The position numbers were made by a program, and so were the translations under genes. 54,957 bases of DNA from an uncultured Bacteroidales bacterium (GTDB lineage: Bacteria; Bacteroidota; Bacteroidia; Bacteroidales; Bacteroidaceae): positions 1 through 54,957 of the forward strand of contig CACZBX010000004.1 of the NCBI GenBank assembly GCA_902779535.1. Reading direction: 5' to 3'. The notes below the pieces were generated by a model, which was given only the letters and a program-made list of their open reading frames with translations, made no database searches and was not told where the DNA came from. Position 1 is the stretch's first letter. Every line of letters starts with the position of its first letter. This document shows positions 46,375-54,957 of the stretch, piece by piece.

Positions 46375-47790
46375 TTATTTAACAAATTGATGATGATATC
46401 CATCTACTTTGTTCCAAGCACCGCGTGTAAAGTCTGGAACAGCAACCGGAGCACTTCCGTTCTCGATTGAGATAGCACCAAGCTCGCCTACACAACTCCA
46501 TTCAGCCAAGTCGTAAACGTCCATATCCAGAGGCAAACCATTGCGTAAGCAGTAAACCAAACGGTAGTCCATTACATAGTCCATACCGCCATGACCGCCA
46601 ACTTGCTTAGCAATTTCCTCGATTTCTTGGTGGATCGGATGCTTGTATTCCTGCATCATCGCATCTTTCACAGCAACAGGAACTGCAGAGTGAGCAGAAA
46701 GGTTCTCGTGATTTGGAACGACCTTCTCATCAACCTGTTCCGGCATGAAGCAATACTGTTCTACAGGATACTTGTTAGCAAAACCTTTCGTACCAGTCAA
46801 CTGATACATACGACTATAAGGACGAGGATTCATCACATCATGCTCGATCAAGATCGTCTTTCCCTTTTCGGTACGCATAATCGTCATTGTATGGTCACCA
46901 TTCTTGAAGTCAGAGCCATCCTCATTACTATATTTCTTTACCAGTTCAGGACCAGTTGCCGGAATAGATTCCATAGCAACCAATGTCTTCAGGCGATCAC
47001 CACGGTGGATATTCAGCAACTGACAAGCAGGGCCGAATCCGTGTGTTGCATAAACGTCACCTTTGTGCTTACGGTTGAAGTCGAGACGCCAGTTGTTCCA
47101 GTAATCTCCCCAGAAATCACTCAAGTTGTGGATATAAGAACCTTCCACGTGCAGGATATCACCGAACAAGCCTTTCTGAGCCATGTTCAAAGTAGTCAGT
47201 TCGAAGAAGTCGTAAACACAATTCTCCAACATCATACAGTGCTTACGTGTACGTTCTGAAGTATTGATCAAGTCCCAGCACTCCTGCAAAGAAGTTGCTG
47301 CAGGAACTTCAATGGCAGCATGTTTTCCTTTTTCCATTGCATAGATAGCAATTGGCGCATGATGAATCCAGTCGGTAGCAATATAAACGATGTCGATATC
47401 GTCACGGTCACACAATTCCTTGTAAACCTCCGTACTTCCACTATATTCAGCAGCCTTTGGCAAACCCGCTTTCACTAATATTTCGTTAGCCTTAGCCACG
47501 CGATCAGGTTCTACATCACAAAGAGCGACGATTTTCGTACCAGGAATATGAGTCCAGCGCTGTACGGCACCAGGGCCACGCATACCCAATCCAACAAAAC
47601 CAACACGAACCGTGTCCAACTTAGGTGTTGTCAACTGAATAACATCCTGTTGTCCGGCCGGCCGTTCAGGAACAGCCACTTCAATCGGTTTAACTTCGTT
47701 TTGGCAAGTCTTGTCATTTTTCGAAGTGCAAGCGGTCAAGCCAATCAAAGCAAATCCAACCACTGCTAAACATAAATTCTTAACGTTCAT
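46375..47790 (-). CDS. GH109-type Gfo/Idh/MocA lipoprotein (alpha-N-acetylgalactosaminidase family)
   Basis: This 471-residue lipoprotein (LIGLTAC-TSKND) carries an NAD-binding Rossmann fold (VRVGFVGLGMRGPG, residues about 60-73), VALCDVEPDR and EVPAATSLQECW. The substrate domain includes YIHNLSDFWGDYWNNWRLDF and HGFGPACQLLNIHRGDR. This matches GH109, NAD-dependent glycosidases that remove terminal GalNAc, for example from mucin or blood-group A glycans. Cell-surface or periplasmic location follows from the lipobox. A -7 element lies at 47837-47844. Confidence 0.88.
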   Translation of the reverse strand: MNVKNLCLAVVGFALIGLTACTSKNDKTCQNEVKPIEVAVPERPAGQQDVIQLTTPKLDTVRVGFVGLGMRGPGAVQRWTHIPGTKIVALCDVEPDRVAKANEILVKAGLPKAAEYSGSTEVYKELCDRDDIDIVYIATDWIHHAPIAIYAMEKGKHAAIEVPAATSLQECWDLINTSERTRKHCMMLENCVYDFFELTTLNMAQKGLFGDILHVEGSYIHNLSDFWGDYWNNWRLDFNRKHKGDVYATHGFGPACQLLNIHRGDRLKTLVAMESIPATGPELVKKYSNEDGSDFKNGDHTMTIMRTEKGKTILIEHDVMNPRPYSRMYQLTGTKGFANKYPVEQYCFMPEQVDEKVVPNHENLSAHSAVPVAVKDAMMQEYKHPIHQEIEEIAKQVGGHGGMDYVMDYRLVYCLRNGLPLDMDVYDLAEWSCVGELGAISIENGSAPVAVPDFTRGAWNKVDGYHHQFVK

Positions 47791-47836
47791 TTGAAAAGGT
47801 TATTTATTAAAACTATTAAATTATCTATTACAGATG

Positions 47837-47844
47837 CAAAGATA
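47837..47844 (-). promoter_or_regulatory. -7 promoter element of the GH109 gene
   Basis: On the minus strand TATCTTTG fits TAnnTTTG and lies about 46 bp before the start. A -33 at ideal spacing is not seen. Confidence 0.5.
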
Positions 47845-47991
47845 TAATTTTTTCCAAATACAAAAGACAAAAGGGAATATTTATCCCTAAAAGAAAACAT
47901 TAACCGGGTAGTTGAAAGTTGGCCGTGAGAGAAAGGACTACAACTTTTGTTAATCAGCCCTAACAAACCAAGAAATCTGAAATTTTTTTAT

Positions 47992-47999
47992 TACTTTTG
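47992..47999 (+). promoter_or_regulatory. -7 promoter element of radA
   Basis: TACTTTTG fits TAnnTTTG and ends 15 bp before the ATG at 48015, implying a very short leader. Confidence 0.55.
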
Positions 48000-48014
48000 G
48001 ACAAAAATAGAAGG

Positions 48015-49382
48015 ATGGCAAAAGATAAGACAGTATATGTGTGCAGCCAATGTGGTGCAGAATCACCTAAATGGATTGGTAAATGCCCTGCTTGCGGGGC
48101 GTGGAACACGTATGTCGAACAAATTATTCGAAAACAGCCAACCACCCGCCAGTATGCCGGTGGCATAGAGCGCGAAAAGAACAAGCCACAGACTCTCGAC
48201 AAGATTGTCGGTGGCGATGAAACGCGTATCTCCATGCACGATGACGAACTGAACCGCGTGCTCGGTGGAGGTCTCGTCCCCGGATCCTTGGTCTTGTTAG
48301 GCGGCGAACCGGGCATCGGTAAGTCAACGTTGATACTCCAGACCGTACTGCGTATTCCAGAAAAGAAAATACTCTATGTGTCGGGAGAGGAAAGTGAGCG
48401 TCAACTCAAGCTACGGGCAGAACGAATTACACACGGGCCTTCCGATTGTCTGATCGTATGTGAGACATCCTTGGAACAAATCTATGTCCATATCAAAAAT
48501 ACCCAGCCGGACATTGTTGTGATCGACTCTATCCAAACCATCAGTACGGAAACCGTCGACTCTTCGCCAGGCAGTCTGGTACAAGTAAGGGAATGTGCCG
48601 CTTCGATCCTAAAGTTTGCAAAAGAGACCAACACAGCGGTCATCCTTATCGGACATATCAATAAGGAAGGAAGCATTGCCGGGCCAAAGGTATTGGAACA
48701 TATCGTCGACACCGTCCTGCAATTTGAGGGTGACCAGCACTATATGTATCGCATTCTCCGCAGTATCAAGAACCGATTTGGCAGTACTGCCGAGTTGGGA
48801 ATCTACGAGATGCGGCAAGATGGCTTACGCCAAGTACCGAATCCGTCCGAACTCCTGCTTAGTGCCGATAACGAAGGCATGAGCGGCGTAGCCATCGCAA
48901 CAGCTATCGAAGGTGTCCGTCCTTTTTTGATTGAGGTTCAAGCCTTGGTAAGCTCTGCCGTTTATGGCTATCCGCAACGTTCATCAACCGGGTTTGATTT
49001 GCGCCGGATGAACATGCTGCTTGCAGTCCTTGAGAAACGAGTCGGCTTCAAACTTGCCCAGAAAGATGTCTTTCTGAATATCGCAGGCGGATTACGCGTC
49101 AACGATCCTGCTATCGACTTAGCCGTGATCAGTGCCATCCTGTCCAGCAATATGGATGTGGAGATTGAGCGCGATATCTGCATGGCTGGCGAAATTGGTT
49201 TAAGTGGTGAGATACGACCGGTGAACCGTATTGAACAACGCATCAGCGAAGCGGAGAAGTTGGGATTCACCCGAATGATTCTTCCTAAGCACAATATGCA
49301 AGGATTGGATACCAAGAAATGGAAGATTCAATTAATACCGGTCAGAAAAGTAGAAGAAGCATTCCGTGCTCTATTTGGTTAA
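48015..49382 (+). CDS. radA: DNA repair protein RadA
   Basis: This protein of about 455 residues is a RecA-like helicase that drives branch migration in recombination. It has the N-terminal zinc finger CSQCGAESPKWIGKCPACG, Walker A GGEPGIGKST, the RadA-specific KNRFGST motif and the C-terminal Lon-like domain (VGFKLAQKDVFLNIAGGL). The frame opens at 47997, but ATG 48015 gives the normal N-terminus (MAKDKTVYVCSQCG) and lies downstream of the promoter. Confidence 0.95.
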   Translation: MAKDKTVYVCSQCGAESPKWIGKCPACGAWNTYVEQIIRKQPTTRQYAGGIEREKNKPQTLDKIVGGDETRISMHDDELNRVLGGGLVPGSLVLLGGEPGIGKSTLILQTVLRIPEKKILYVSGEESERQLKLRAERITHGPSDCLIVCETSLEQIYVHIKNTQPDIVVIDSIQTISTETVDSSPGSLVQVRECAASILKFAKETNTAVILIGHINKEGSIAGPKVLEHIVDTVLQFEGDQHYMYRILRSIKNRFGSTAELGIYEMRQDGLRQVPNPSELLLSADNEGMSGVAIATAIEGVRPFLIEVQALVSSAVYGYPQRSSTGFDLRRMNMLLAVLEKRVGFKLAQKDVFLNIAGGLRVNDPAIDLAVISAILSSNMDVEIERDICMAGEIGLSGEIRPVNRIEQRISEAEKLGFTRMILPKHNMQGLDTKKWKIQLIPVRKVEEAFRALFG

Positions 49383-49391
49383 ACAGAAAGT

Positions 49392-50978
49392 ATGATTCAA
49401 GAATATCAAATACGCTTAGATCCGCATAAGGCCTCGAGTGAAGAGCTTATAAAGGAATATATCGGTCGGGAGAAAGGACTGGATATCCGGACCATTAACG
49501 CGATCCGTATTCTCAAGCGAAGCATTGATGCCCGACAAAGGAATATCTTTGTGAACCTTACCGTACGCCTATATATCCATGAGCTGCCCAAAGACCAAGG
49601 CTTCACTCCGACCGAATATAAACCGGTCGAAGGAAAGAAACAAGCCATTGTCGTGGGTGCAGGTCCCGGTGGACTCTTTGCCGCCCTGCGATTGATTGAG
49701 CTGGGAATTCGTCCGATCGTCGTAGAACGAGGGAAGAATGTTCGTGACCGGAAAGTCGACCTTGCCAAGATTACCAAAGACCATAAGGTAAACCCGGAAA
49801 GTAACTACAGTTTCGGAGAAGGAGGTGCCGGTGCATACTCCGATGGCAAGCTATATACCCGAAGTAAGAAACGTGGAAACGTAGAAAAGATATTGAACGT
49901 GTTCTGTCAGCATGGGGCATCCACCTCGATTCTCATCGATGCCCACCCACATATCGGCACGGATAAGCTGCCACGAGTGATTGAGAATATGCGGAACACG
50001 ATCCTTGAATGTGGTGGAGAAGTACATTTCGAAACGAAGATGACCGGACTGATTATTCAGAATCAGAAGGTTATCGGCATAGAAACACAAACCGGAAAAC
50101 AATTCTTCGGCCCTGTAATCCTGGCTACCGGTCATTCAGCAAGAGATGTTTATCAATGGCTGTACGACCACCAAGTCGATATTGAGGCAAAGGGAATAGC
50201 CGTCGGTGTCCGCCTGGAACATCCGGCTATGCTCATCGACCAGATACAATATCACAACAAAAACGGGAGAGGTGCCTACCTTCCTGCTGCCGAATATAAC
50301 TTTGTCACTCAGGTAGAAGGACGAGGCGTGTATAGTTTCTGTATGTGTCCGGGCGGATTTGTTGTCCCTGCAGCAAGCGGTCCTCATCAAATTGTTGTCA
50401 ACGGCATGAGTCCAAGCAACCGTGGAGGCCGTTGGAGTAACTCTGGTATGGTTGTGGAGTTACATCCCGAAGACCTTGGCAATCCCGACATGCAGATTAA
50501 CGACAGCAAGTTTGAAGACACGCCTTTGGCCATGATGCAATTCCAAGAAGCATTGGAACAAGCATGTTGGCAACAAGGCAATATGCGGCAAACGGCTCCA
50601 GCCCAACGTATGTCCGACTTTGTGAACAAGCGACTGAGTTTCGACTTGCCCGATAGTTCGTACGCTCCGGGCCTAATCTCCTCTCCGCTTCATTTCTGGA
50701 TTCCTAAGTTTATCAGCAGTAGGCTTCAACAAGGATTCCTTCAGTTTGGGAAGAGCAGCCATGGGTTCCTTACCAATGAGGCTACTGTGATTGCCATTGA
50801 GACAAGGACATCCGCTCCTGTTCGGATTGTTCGTGATAAGGAAACATTACAGCATTGTTCCCTCGCCGGCTTGTTCCCTTGCGGAGAAGGTGCGGGCTAC
50901 GCTGGAGGAATTGTTTCAGCTGGTATTGACGGAGAACGGTGCGCAGAGGCAGCCGTTCATTATTTAGAAGCATTATGA
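49392..50978 (+). CDS. FAD-dependent dehydrogenase (COG2509-like)
   Basis: This 528-residue flavoprotein has the dinucleotide loop VGAGPGGLFAALRL near residue 90, after an N-terminal domain of about 80 residues typical of the group. Further marks are SYSFGEGGAGAYSDGKLYTR as NYSFGEGGAGAYSDGKL, VILATGHSARDVY, and the C-terminal LFPCGEGAGYAGGIVSAGID. The substrate is unknown. It is 9 bases after radA and its TGA overlaps the start of the next gene (ATGATGA). Confidence 0.85.
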   Translation: MIQEYQIRLDPHKASSEELIKEYIGREKGLDIRTINAIRILKRSIDARQRNIFVNLTVRLYIHELPKDQGFTPTEYKPVEGKKQAIVVGAGPGGLFAALRLIELGIRPIVVERGKNVRDRKVDLAKITKDHKVNPESNYSFGEGGAGAYSDGKLYTRSKKRGNVEKILNVFCQHGASTSILIDAHPHIGTDKLPRVIENMRNTILECGGEVHFETKMTGLIIQNQKVIGIETQTGKQFFGPVILATGHSARDVYQWLYDHQVDIEAKGIAVGVRLEHPAMLIDQIQYHNKNGRGAYLPAAEYNFVTQVEGRGVYSFCMCPGGFVVPAASGPHQIVVNGMSPSNRGGRWSNSGMVVELHPEDLGNPDMQINDSKFEDTPLAMMQFQEALEQACWQQGNMRQTAPAQRMSDFVNKRLSFDLPDSSYAPGLISSPLHFWIPKFISSRLQQGFLQFGKSSHGFLTNEATVIAIETRTSAPVRIVRDKETLQHCSLAGLFPCGEGAGYAGGIVSAGIDGERCAEAAVHYLEAL

Positions 50979-51565
50979 TGAAAGACCATAAACTTGAAAT
51001 AGCCATTATCGATCCCAATACGCTCAGCTGCCTGGCACTCAAAGAGATTGTGGAAGATATCATTCCCACAGCAGCCGTACGTATTTTCTCCTCTTTCGAG
51101 GAGTTCGAGGACGAGACATGTGAAACGTATGCCCACTTTTTCGTTTCCTCACAGGTTTACTTCAATCATGCAGCCTTCTTCCTGCCGAGGAAGATGCGCA
51201 CGATCGTGCTGACAGAAGGTGAAAAACCGGCAACGCTTCAAGGGCTGTATACCATCAACACCTATCAGAGCGAAAAGAATCTTACGAAAGATATCCTGCA
51301 TCTATATAAGCATGGACATCAACATCGGACACCCGTACAAGAAAACGTGACCGAGCCTGAATTGCTTTCAAAGCGTGAGATAGAGGTACTGATTTTGATT
51401 ACAAAAGGCTTTATAAATAAGGAGATTGCAGAAGAGCTCCACATCAGTCTGACTACCGTCATTTCGCATCGGAAGAATATCCAAGAGAAACTCGGCATCA
51501 AGTCGGTTTCCGGGCTGACCATTTACGCGGTCATGCACGGATATATCAATGTCTATGAAATATAA
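50975..51565 (+). CDS. LuxR-type regulator with a degenerate receiver domain
   Basis: This 196-residue protein has an N-terminal response-regulator-like fold (residues about 6-110) and a C-terminal LuxR helix-turn-helix (about 130-190: LSKREIEVLILITKGFINKE, then EIAEELHISLTTVISHRKNI). The acidic pocket keeps only Asp13 (IIDPN). The strand that should carry the phosphorylated Asp reads HFFVSSQV (54-61) with no Asp, so it probably is not controlled by phosphorylation. Start overlaps the preceding stop; ATG 50978 is an alternative. A terminator follows. Confidence 0.85.
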   Translation: MMKDHKLEIAIIDPNTLSCLALKEIVEDIIPTAAVRIFSSFEEFEDETCETYAHFFVSSQVYFNHAAFFLPRKMRTIVLTEGEKPATLQGLYTINTYQSEKNLTKDILHLYKHGHQHRTPVQENVTEPELLSKREIEVLILITKGFINKEIAEELHISLTTVISHRKNIQEKLGIKSVSGLTIYAVMHGYINVYEI

Positions 51566-51566
51566 A

Positions 51567-51597
51567 ACGAGTGAGGAAAGACCTCACTCGTTTTTAT
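51567..51597. terminator. Bidirectional terminator between the LuxR-type gene and GH43
   Basis: GAGTGAGG pairs with CCTCACTC, with flanking AAAAC/GTTTT extending the stem to about 13 bp, followed by TTTTATTTT. The converging GH43 gene stops 5 bases away. Confidence 0.85.
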
Positions 51598-51601
51598 TTT
51601 A

Positions 51602-52597
51602 TCAGAAAGAAGGAGCAATCGCTTGCAAGGCAGGCACACTGCCCTCCACTTTCGGCCATCCGTCTTCCCAGATGATTCGGTCCATCATCAGGACGCGTCC
51701 TTTCTTCGCGTTATTTGCCTCATAGGCATGATAGAAAAACCAGTCATTCCCTTTCTTGTCGGTCACAATCTCCGAGTTATGTCCCGTCCCGACAAACATA
51801 TTGTTCTTGTGAATGAGGACTTCGTGGTTATTATCCATCATACGATTCCCATGTTTGTCCACATACGGTCCAAACAGATTCTCAGAACGTGCCACGACTG
51901 TGGTATACGTACTCTTTGTCCCTTCGCAGCAAGTCCCGATGGAAGCGAATAAATAGTAGTAGTTTCCACGCTTATGAATATAAGTTCCTTCATACGCATT
52001 GCCTGCTACCTGAAGCGGAGTCTCTCCCGACAAGACAGACAGGCCATCTTTGGATAGTTCAACGAAATAGATTCCATGGAAACTGCCGAAGAACAAGAAA
52101 TTCTTATTCTCTGAATGTACGAAGCAAGGATCGATACAGTTCTGCACACCGATGCCGTTACTGCGGAACAGCATGCCATGATCCGTATAAGGGCCTTCAG
52201 GTTTGTCGGCAGAGGCAACGCCAATGCCGCACGTCCACTCGCCTCCCCACTTCGACATCGAGTAGTACATCACATATTTCTTACCTATCTTGTTGATATC
52301 GGGTGCCCAGATACCACCTCCCGGCTCGAAAGTAGGACGAGTAGCGTCCGTGAAGGCCGTTCCGATCTCCGTCCAATGAATCAAATCGGAAGAACGCAAG
52401 ATAGGCACGTTGTGTATATCCTCCGTTGCCATCAGATAGAACTGATCACCCTCTTGCAAGATGGTTGGGTCAGGCAGGCTATAAGGGACCACCGGATTGG
52501 TATAATACGTTACTTTCGTTGATTCCAACGATTCATTATGCCTGCAGGCGGTCATTCCCACGAGCAATGCTCCCAACATCACATGTATCCATTTCAT
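51602..52597 (-). CDS. Glycoside hydrolase family 43 lipoprotein
   Basis: This 331-residue lipoprotein (LLVGMTAC-RHNES) is a five-bladed propeller of GH43. Catalytic residues are the base Asp in YSLPDPTIL, the pKa-tuning Asp in CIDPCFVH and the acid Glu in AYEGTYIHKRG. GGGIWAPDINKIGKKYVMYYS is a typical blade. Likely activity is alpha-L-arabinofuranosidase or beta-xylosidase. It lies 15 bases after the GH2 gene and probably works with it on a plant side chain. No SusCD pair is in the window. Confidence 0.9.
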   Translation of the reverse strand: MKWIHVMLGALLVGMTACRHNESLESTKVTYYTNPVVPYSLPDPTILQEGDQFYLMATEDIHNVPILRSSDLIHWTEIGTAFTDATRPTFEPGGGIWAPDINKIGKKYVMYYSMSKWGGEWTCGIGVASADKPEGPYTDHGMLFRSNGIGVQNCIDPCFVHSENKNFLFFGSFHGIYFVELSKDGLSVLSGETPLQVAGNAYEGTYIHKRGNYYYLFASIGTCCEGTKSTYTTVVARSENLFGPYVDKHGNRMMDNNHEVLIHKNNMFVGTGHNSEIVTDKKGNDWFFYHAYEANNAKKGRVLMMDRIIWEDGWPKVEGSVPALQAIAPSF

Positions 52598-52612
52598 ATC
52601 TTTAAGTATTTA

Positions 52613-54424
52613 TTATTTATCCAAAGACTTACAAATCTTCTGGTTGATAGCACGAATACGGTTTTCTTCCAGTTTGATTACTTTCCGATCGTAGGTCATG
52701 ATACCATTTATTTCTGTTTCCACATCCGTGGTTTGCGTATATACGCCGGCTGAGAAGCCTTTTGCAATATAGTCATACAACATCTCTGCATACTTCACGT
52801 ATTCGTCCGTAGCTTCTTTCGAAGAGTTCAACTTTACATAGCCCCAGTTGCGGTCCGGTTCCCAGATATGGTCTTTGATAACCAATCCGATACCACCATA
52901 TTCACCCAAGACGGTTGCTCGTGCTGCATCATACAGATACATCTCAGGTGCAGGATAGTTATGCAAGTCGAGTATATCGCCACATTGGTAATGATTACCG
53001 CCGCTAGCCGGGTTCACCAATCGAGAAGGGTCGTACGACTTCGTCCATTCCACAATCTCTTCAGTCTTAAACTGTCCCCAAGACTCATTGAACGGAACCC
53101 AAGTACCGATACAAGGATAGCTATAAAGGAAGTCGATGATCTCTTTCCATTCTTTCCGATAGTTGGCCTCAGATTCGGCAGAGCGTACGCGTTCGCGGCC
53201 ATCGAAATAGCGTCTATTCACCCATTCCGGACTCTTGTCTCCACTAGGCATATCTTGCCAAACGATGATGCCGAGCTGGTCGCAGTGCATATACCACCGT
53301 GCAGGCTCTACCTTTACGTGCTTACGAATCATATTGAATCCGAAGTCCTTTGTCTTCTGAACATCATATCTCAACGCTTCGTCCGTCGGTGCCGTGTATA
53401 ATCCATCCGGCCACCAACCTTGATCCAACGGACCATACTGGAACAAAGGCTTGTTGTTCAGCTCCATCCGCACGATGCCGTCTTGTTCACGCTTAATTGA
53501 GTACTTTCTCATGGCTGTATAGCTGTCAACAGCGTCCATCACCTTACCATCACGTTTCAACGACACCTTCATCGTATATAAGAAAGGACTGTCGGGCGAC
53601 CATAACTTGGCATTCTCCGGCATTTCGACATTGATTTCCTCCCCGTTGATGCTCTTTCCGCCTGCAACTTTCTGATTACCATCATAAACGGAAACCTCAA
53701 CCAAGTCGGCTGGCGTAGCACCACATACCACAGCTTTCACTTTCAACTGATGTCCGTCAATGTCTGGGGTTGTGCGAAGGTCGGCAATATGAACTTTGCC
53801 TACCGGTTCCAGCCATACAGTCTGCCAAATGCCCGTGACAGGCGTATACCAGATGCCAGATGCGTTATTGGTTTGCTTACCTCTCGGCTGATAGCCATCC
53901 GAAGTAGGATCCCAAACACGAACGGTCAGCGTGTTACTCTTCTGCAATGCAGCAGTTATATCAAAATAGAACGGAGCATAGCCGCCAGTATGACTTCCCA
54001 CCTTTATATCGTTCACCCACACTTCGGCTTTCCAGTCGACAGCACCGAAGTGAAGAAGGACTTGTTTGCCTTTCCATGCTGCCGGGACCTCGAACTGACG
54101 CTTATAAACCAGCTCTTTATCCTTTCCCATCAACTTTCCGACGCCCGACAATGAAGATTCTACGGCAAAGGGAACCAGTATCTCTCCTTGAAAGCTCTTT
54201 GGCAAGTTACTTCCCTTATCAACAATCGCATATTCCCATAAGCCATTCAGGTTTTTCCAATCAGGCCGTTCCATTATTGGTCTAGGGTATTCAGGCAGTA
54301 CATTCTGAGGATTCAACTGTTCGCCCCACTGGGTTTTAATCCTTTCTCCTGCCGGTTTCCATTGAGCATTTACCCCTGTTAAACTCAACGACAGCAAACA
54401 AACAAATACAAAAAACTTTTTCAT
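52613..54424 (-). CDS. Glycoside hydrolase family 2 (beta-galactosidase-like)
   Basis: This 603-residue protein has a signal peptide (MKKFFVFVCLLSLSLTGVNAQ). The sugar-binding jelly roll covers about 30-195 (RPDWKNLNGLWEYAI, VLLHFGAVDWKAEVWVND), an Ig-like domain about 200-300, and the TIM barrel follows. The acid/base Glu is in VPFNESWGQF and the nucleophile Glu in VLGEYGGIGL. It is shorter than LacZ (1,024 residues), as in many exported Bacteroidales GH2 enzymes. The frame extends upstream to 54568, but ATG 54424 gives the signal peptide and lies after the promoter. Confidence 0.9.
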   Translation of the reverse strand: MKKFFVFVCLLSLSLTGVNAQWKPAGERIKTQWGEQLNPQNVLPEYPRPIMERPDWKNLNGLWEYAIVDKGSNLPKSFQGEILVPFAVESSLSGVGKLMGKDKELVYKRQFEVPAAWKGKQVLLHFGAVDWKAEVWVNDIKVGSHTGGYAPFYFDITAALQKSNTLTVRVWDPTSDGYQPRGKQTNNASGIWYTPVTGIWQTVWLEPVGKVHIADLRTTPDIDGHQLKVKAVVCGATPADLVEVSVYDGNQKVAGGKSINGEEINVEMPENAKLWSPDSPFLYTMKVSLKRDGKVMDAVDSYTAMRKYSIKREQDGIVRMELNNKPLFQYGPLDQGWWPDGLYTAPTDEALRYDVQKTKDFGFNMIRKHVKVEPARWYMHCDQLGIIVWQDMPSGDKSPEWVNRRYFDGRERVRSAESEANYRKEWKEIIDFLYSYPCIGTWVPFNESWGQFKTEEIVEWTKSYDPSRLVNPASGGNHYQCGDILDLHNYPAPEMYLYDAARATVLGEYGGIGLVIKDHIWEPDRNWGYVKLNSSKEATDEYVKYAEMLYDYIAKGFSAGVYTQTTDVETEINGIMTYDRKVIKLEENRIRAINQKICKSLDK

Positions 54425-54451
54425 GGTAGTACACATAAAATTTTCTTTGTA

Positions 54452-54459
54452 CAAATTTA
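54452..54459 (-). promoter_or_regulatory. -7 promoter element of the GH2-GH43 operon
   Basis: On the minus strand TAAATTTG fits TAnnTTTG and lies 27 bp before the start codon. Confidence 0.55.
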
Positions 54460-54531
54460 CAAAATATATGGGTAAAAAACAGAAGAGAGTAATCAAAAAA
54501 GAAAAAATACTATTCAAAGGGAAATAAAAGA

Positions 54532-54555
54532 GGGCATATCGGAATCGACATGCCC
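54532..54555 (-). terminator. Terminator of the coiled-coil lipoprotein gene
   Basis: On the minus strand GGGCATGTC pairs with GATATGCCC, followed by TCTTTTATTTCCC. The stem is almost the same as at 21221-21246. Confidence 0.75.
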
Positions 54556-54581
54556 TCAATCTCTGCAATTATAGTCAGTTA

Positions 54582-54957
54582 TTACTTACCAAGATTCTTT
54601 ACTGCGTCAACAGTACCTTTGGCAGCATCCTTAAGGTTCTTAGCAGCCTCGTTTACTTCGTCAACCTTCTTAGCAGTCTCTTCTACTTTCTGGTTAGCAG
54701 CTTCTACTTGTTCATTAGCCTTAGCCTGAGCATCCTTAATAGCAGCTTCCAACTTAGCCAACTGAGCCTTTTGTTCTTCAGAAATCTTATCACCCAAAGC
54801 CTTCAGCTCATCAATCTTAGCTTGAATCTGATCTACAGTTTCAGTAGCAGCAGCCTCAACGGTTGCGGCTTTCTTCTCTACAGTTTCAACAGCTTCTACA
54901 GCTGCATTCTCAACGTTCTCAGCATTTTCTGCATTCTTGTTTGCATTACCACAAGCT
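54582..54957 (-). CDS. Ala/Glu/Lys-rich coiled-coil lipoprotein (5' end outside window)
   Basis: The frame runs from the window edge to TAA at 54582, giving 124 residues. The first visible residues are ACGNANKN, where the Cys would be the lipidated residue of a signal peptide lying beyond the window. The rest is a repetitive heptad coiled coil (EAVETVEKKAATVEA, QKVEETAKKVDEVNEAAKNL) without other domains. This suggests a small periplasmic lipoprotein, like Lpp in style though not in sequence. An internal TTG at 54797 is not the true start because the coding pattern continues upstream of it. Confidence 0.75.
   Translation of the reverse strand, partial: ACGNANKNAENAENVENAAVEAVETVEKKAATVEAAATETVDQIQAKIDELKALGDKISEEQKAQLAKLEAAIKDAQAKANEQVEAANQKVEETAKKVDEVNEAAKNLKDAAKGTVDAVKNLGK

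Overview
The window looks like chromosomal backbone of a gut-type Bacteroidales, most like Parabacteroides or Bacteroides. The evidence is: Bacteroidetes-type promoters (TAnnTTTG near -7, often with TTTG or TTG about 20 bp upstream); the fused lpxC-fabZ gene; tandem deoxynucleoside kinases; SPI/SPII-exported glycosidases (GH2, GH43, GH109); a fimbrillin/LRR lipoprotein; and near-absence of Shine-Dalgarno sequences. The genus is inferred, not shown. No prophage, insertion sequence, conjugative element or CRISPR array was seen.

Layout. 1-1246: tail of a basic protein, a foldback repeat and a cluster of short palindromes in AT-rich DNA. 1247-3175: fimbrillin/LRR lipoprotein with a stop codon inside its signal peptide. 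3337-8350: purM, a small membrane protein, prfA, a DUF4153 membrane protein and pyrF, packed as an operon. 8503-13191: lpxD, lpxC-fabZ, lpxA, an acidic pRiA4b-type protein and miaA (lipid A first steps plus tRNA modification). 13301-15623 (minus): a BlaI-type repressor and an M56/TonB fusion sensor. 15844-15917: tRNA-CAT. 16064-20871: START-like protein, LptF/G permease, ribBA, aminotransferase. 20945-21215: second palindrome cluster. 21274-23253 (minus): ferredoxin and a two-piece 5'-nucleotidase. 23451: rplS. 23876-28160 (minus): a DUF1573 protein broken by TGA, two deoxynucleoside kinases, a VanX-like dipeptidase. 28254-29623 (minus): mutarotase and ROK kinase. 29770-35416: a complete tripartite MacAB-TolC-type efflux operon. 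35508-40710: a basic secreted protein, a CvfB-like S1 protein, a DUF2007 protein, a LolD-type ATPase and a Kef-type antiporter. 40914-44457: asd and a convergent bifunctional aspartokinase/homoserine dehydrogenase, with palindrome repeats between them and a long leader upstream of thrA. 44926-47790 (minus): alkaline phosphatase-like protein, an orphan gene fragment, GH109. 48015-51565: radA, an FAD oxidoreductase, a LuxR-type regulator. 51602-54957 (minus): GH43, GH2 and a coiled-coil lipoprotein cut by the window end.

Most genes are housekeeping. The points worth a second look are mostly non-coding or decay signals: the inverted pair of composite palindrome clusters (600-1065 and 20945-21215); three tandem TTTATCACC/GGTGATAAA dyads after asd with related half-sites before thrA; a Met-rich leader ORF upstream of thrA; two genes interrupted by a single in-frame TGA; miaA without any canonical start codon; an alkaline phosphatase family protein that has lost metal ligands; and a sensor protein joining an M56 peptidase, two TonB C-terminal domains and a SusC plug-like motif. 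I saw no clear case of a wholly new multi-gene system.
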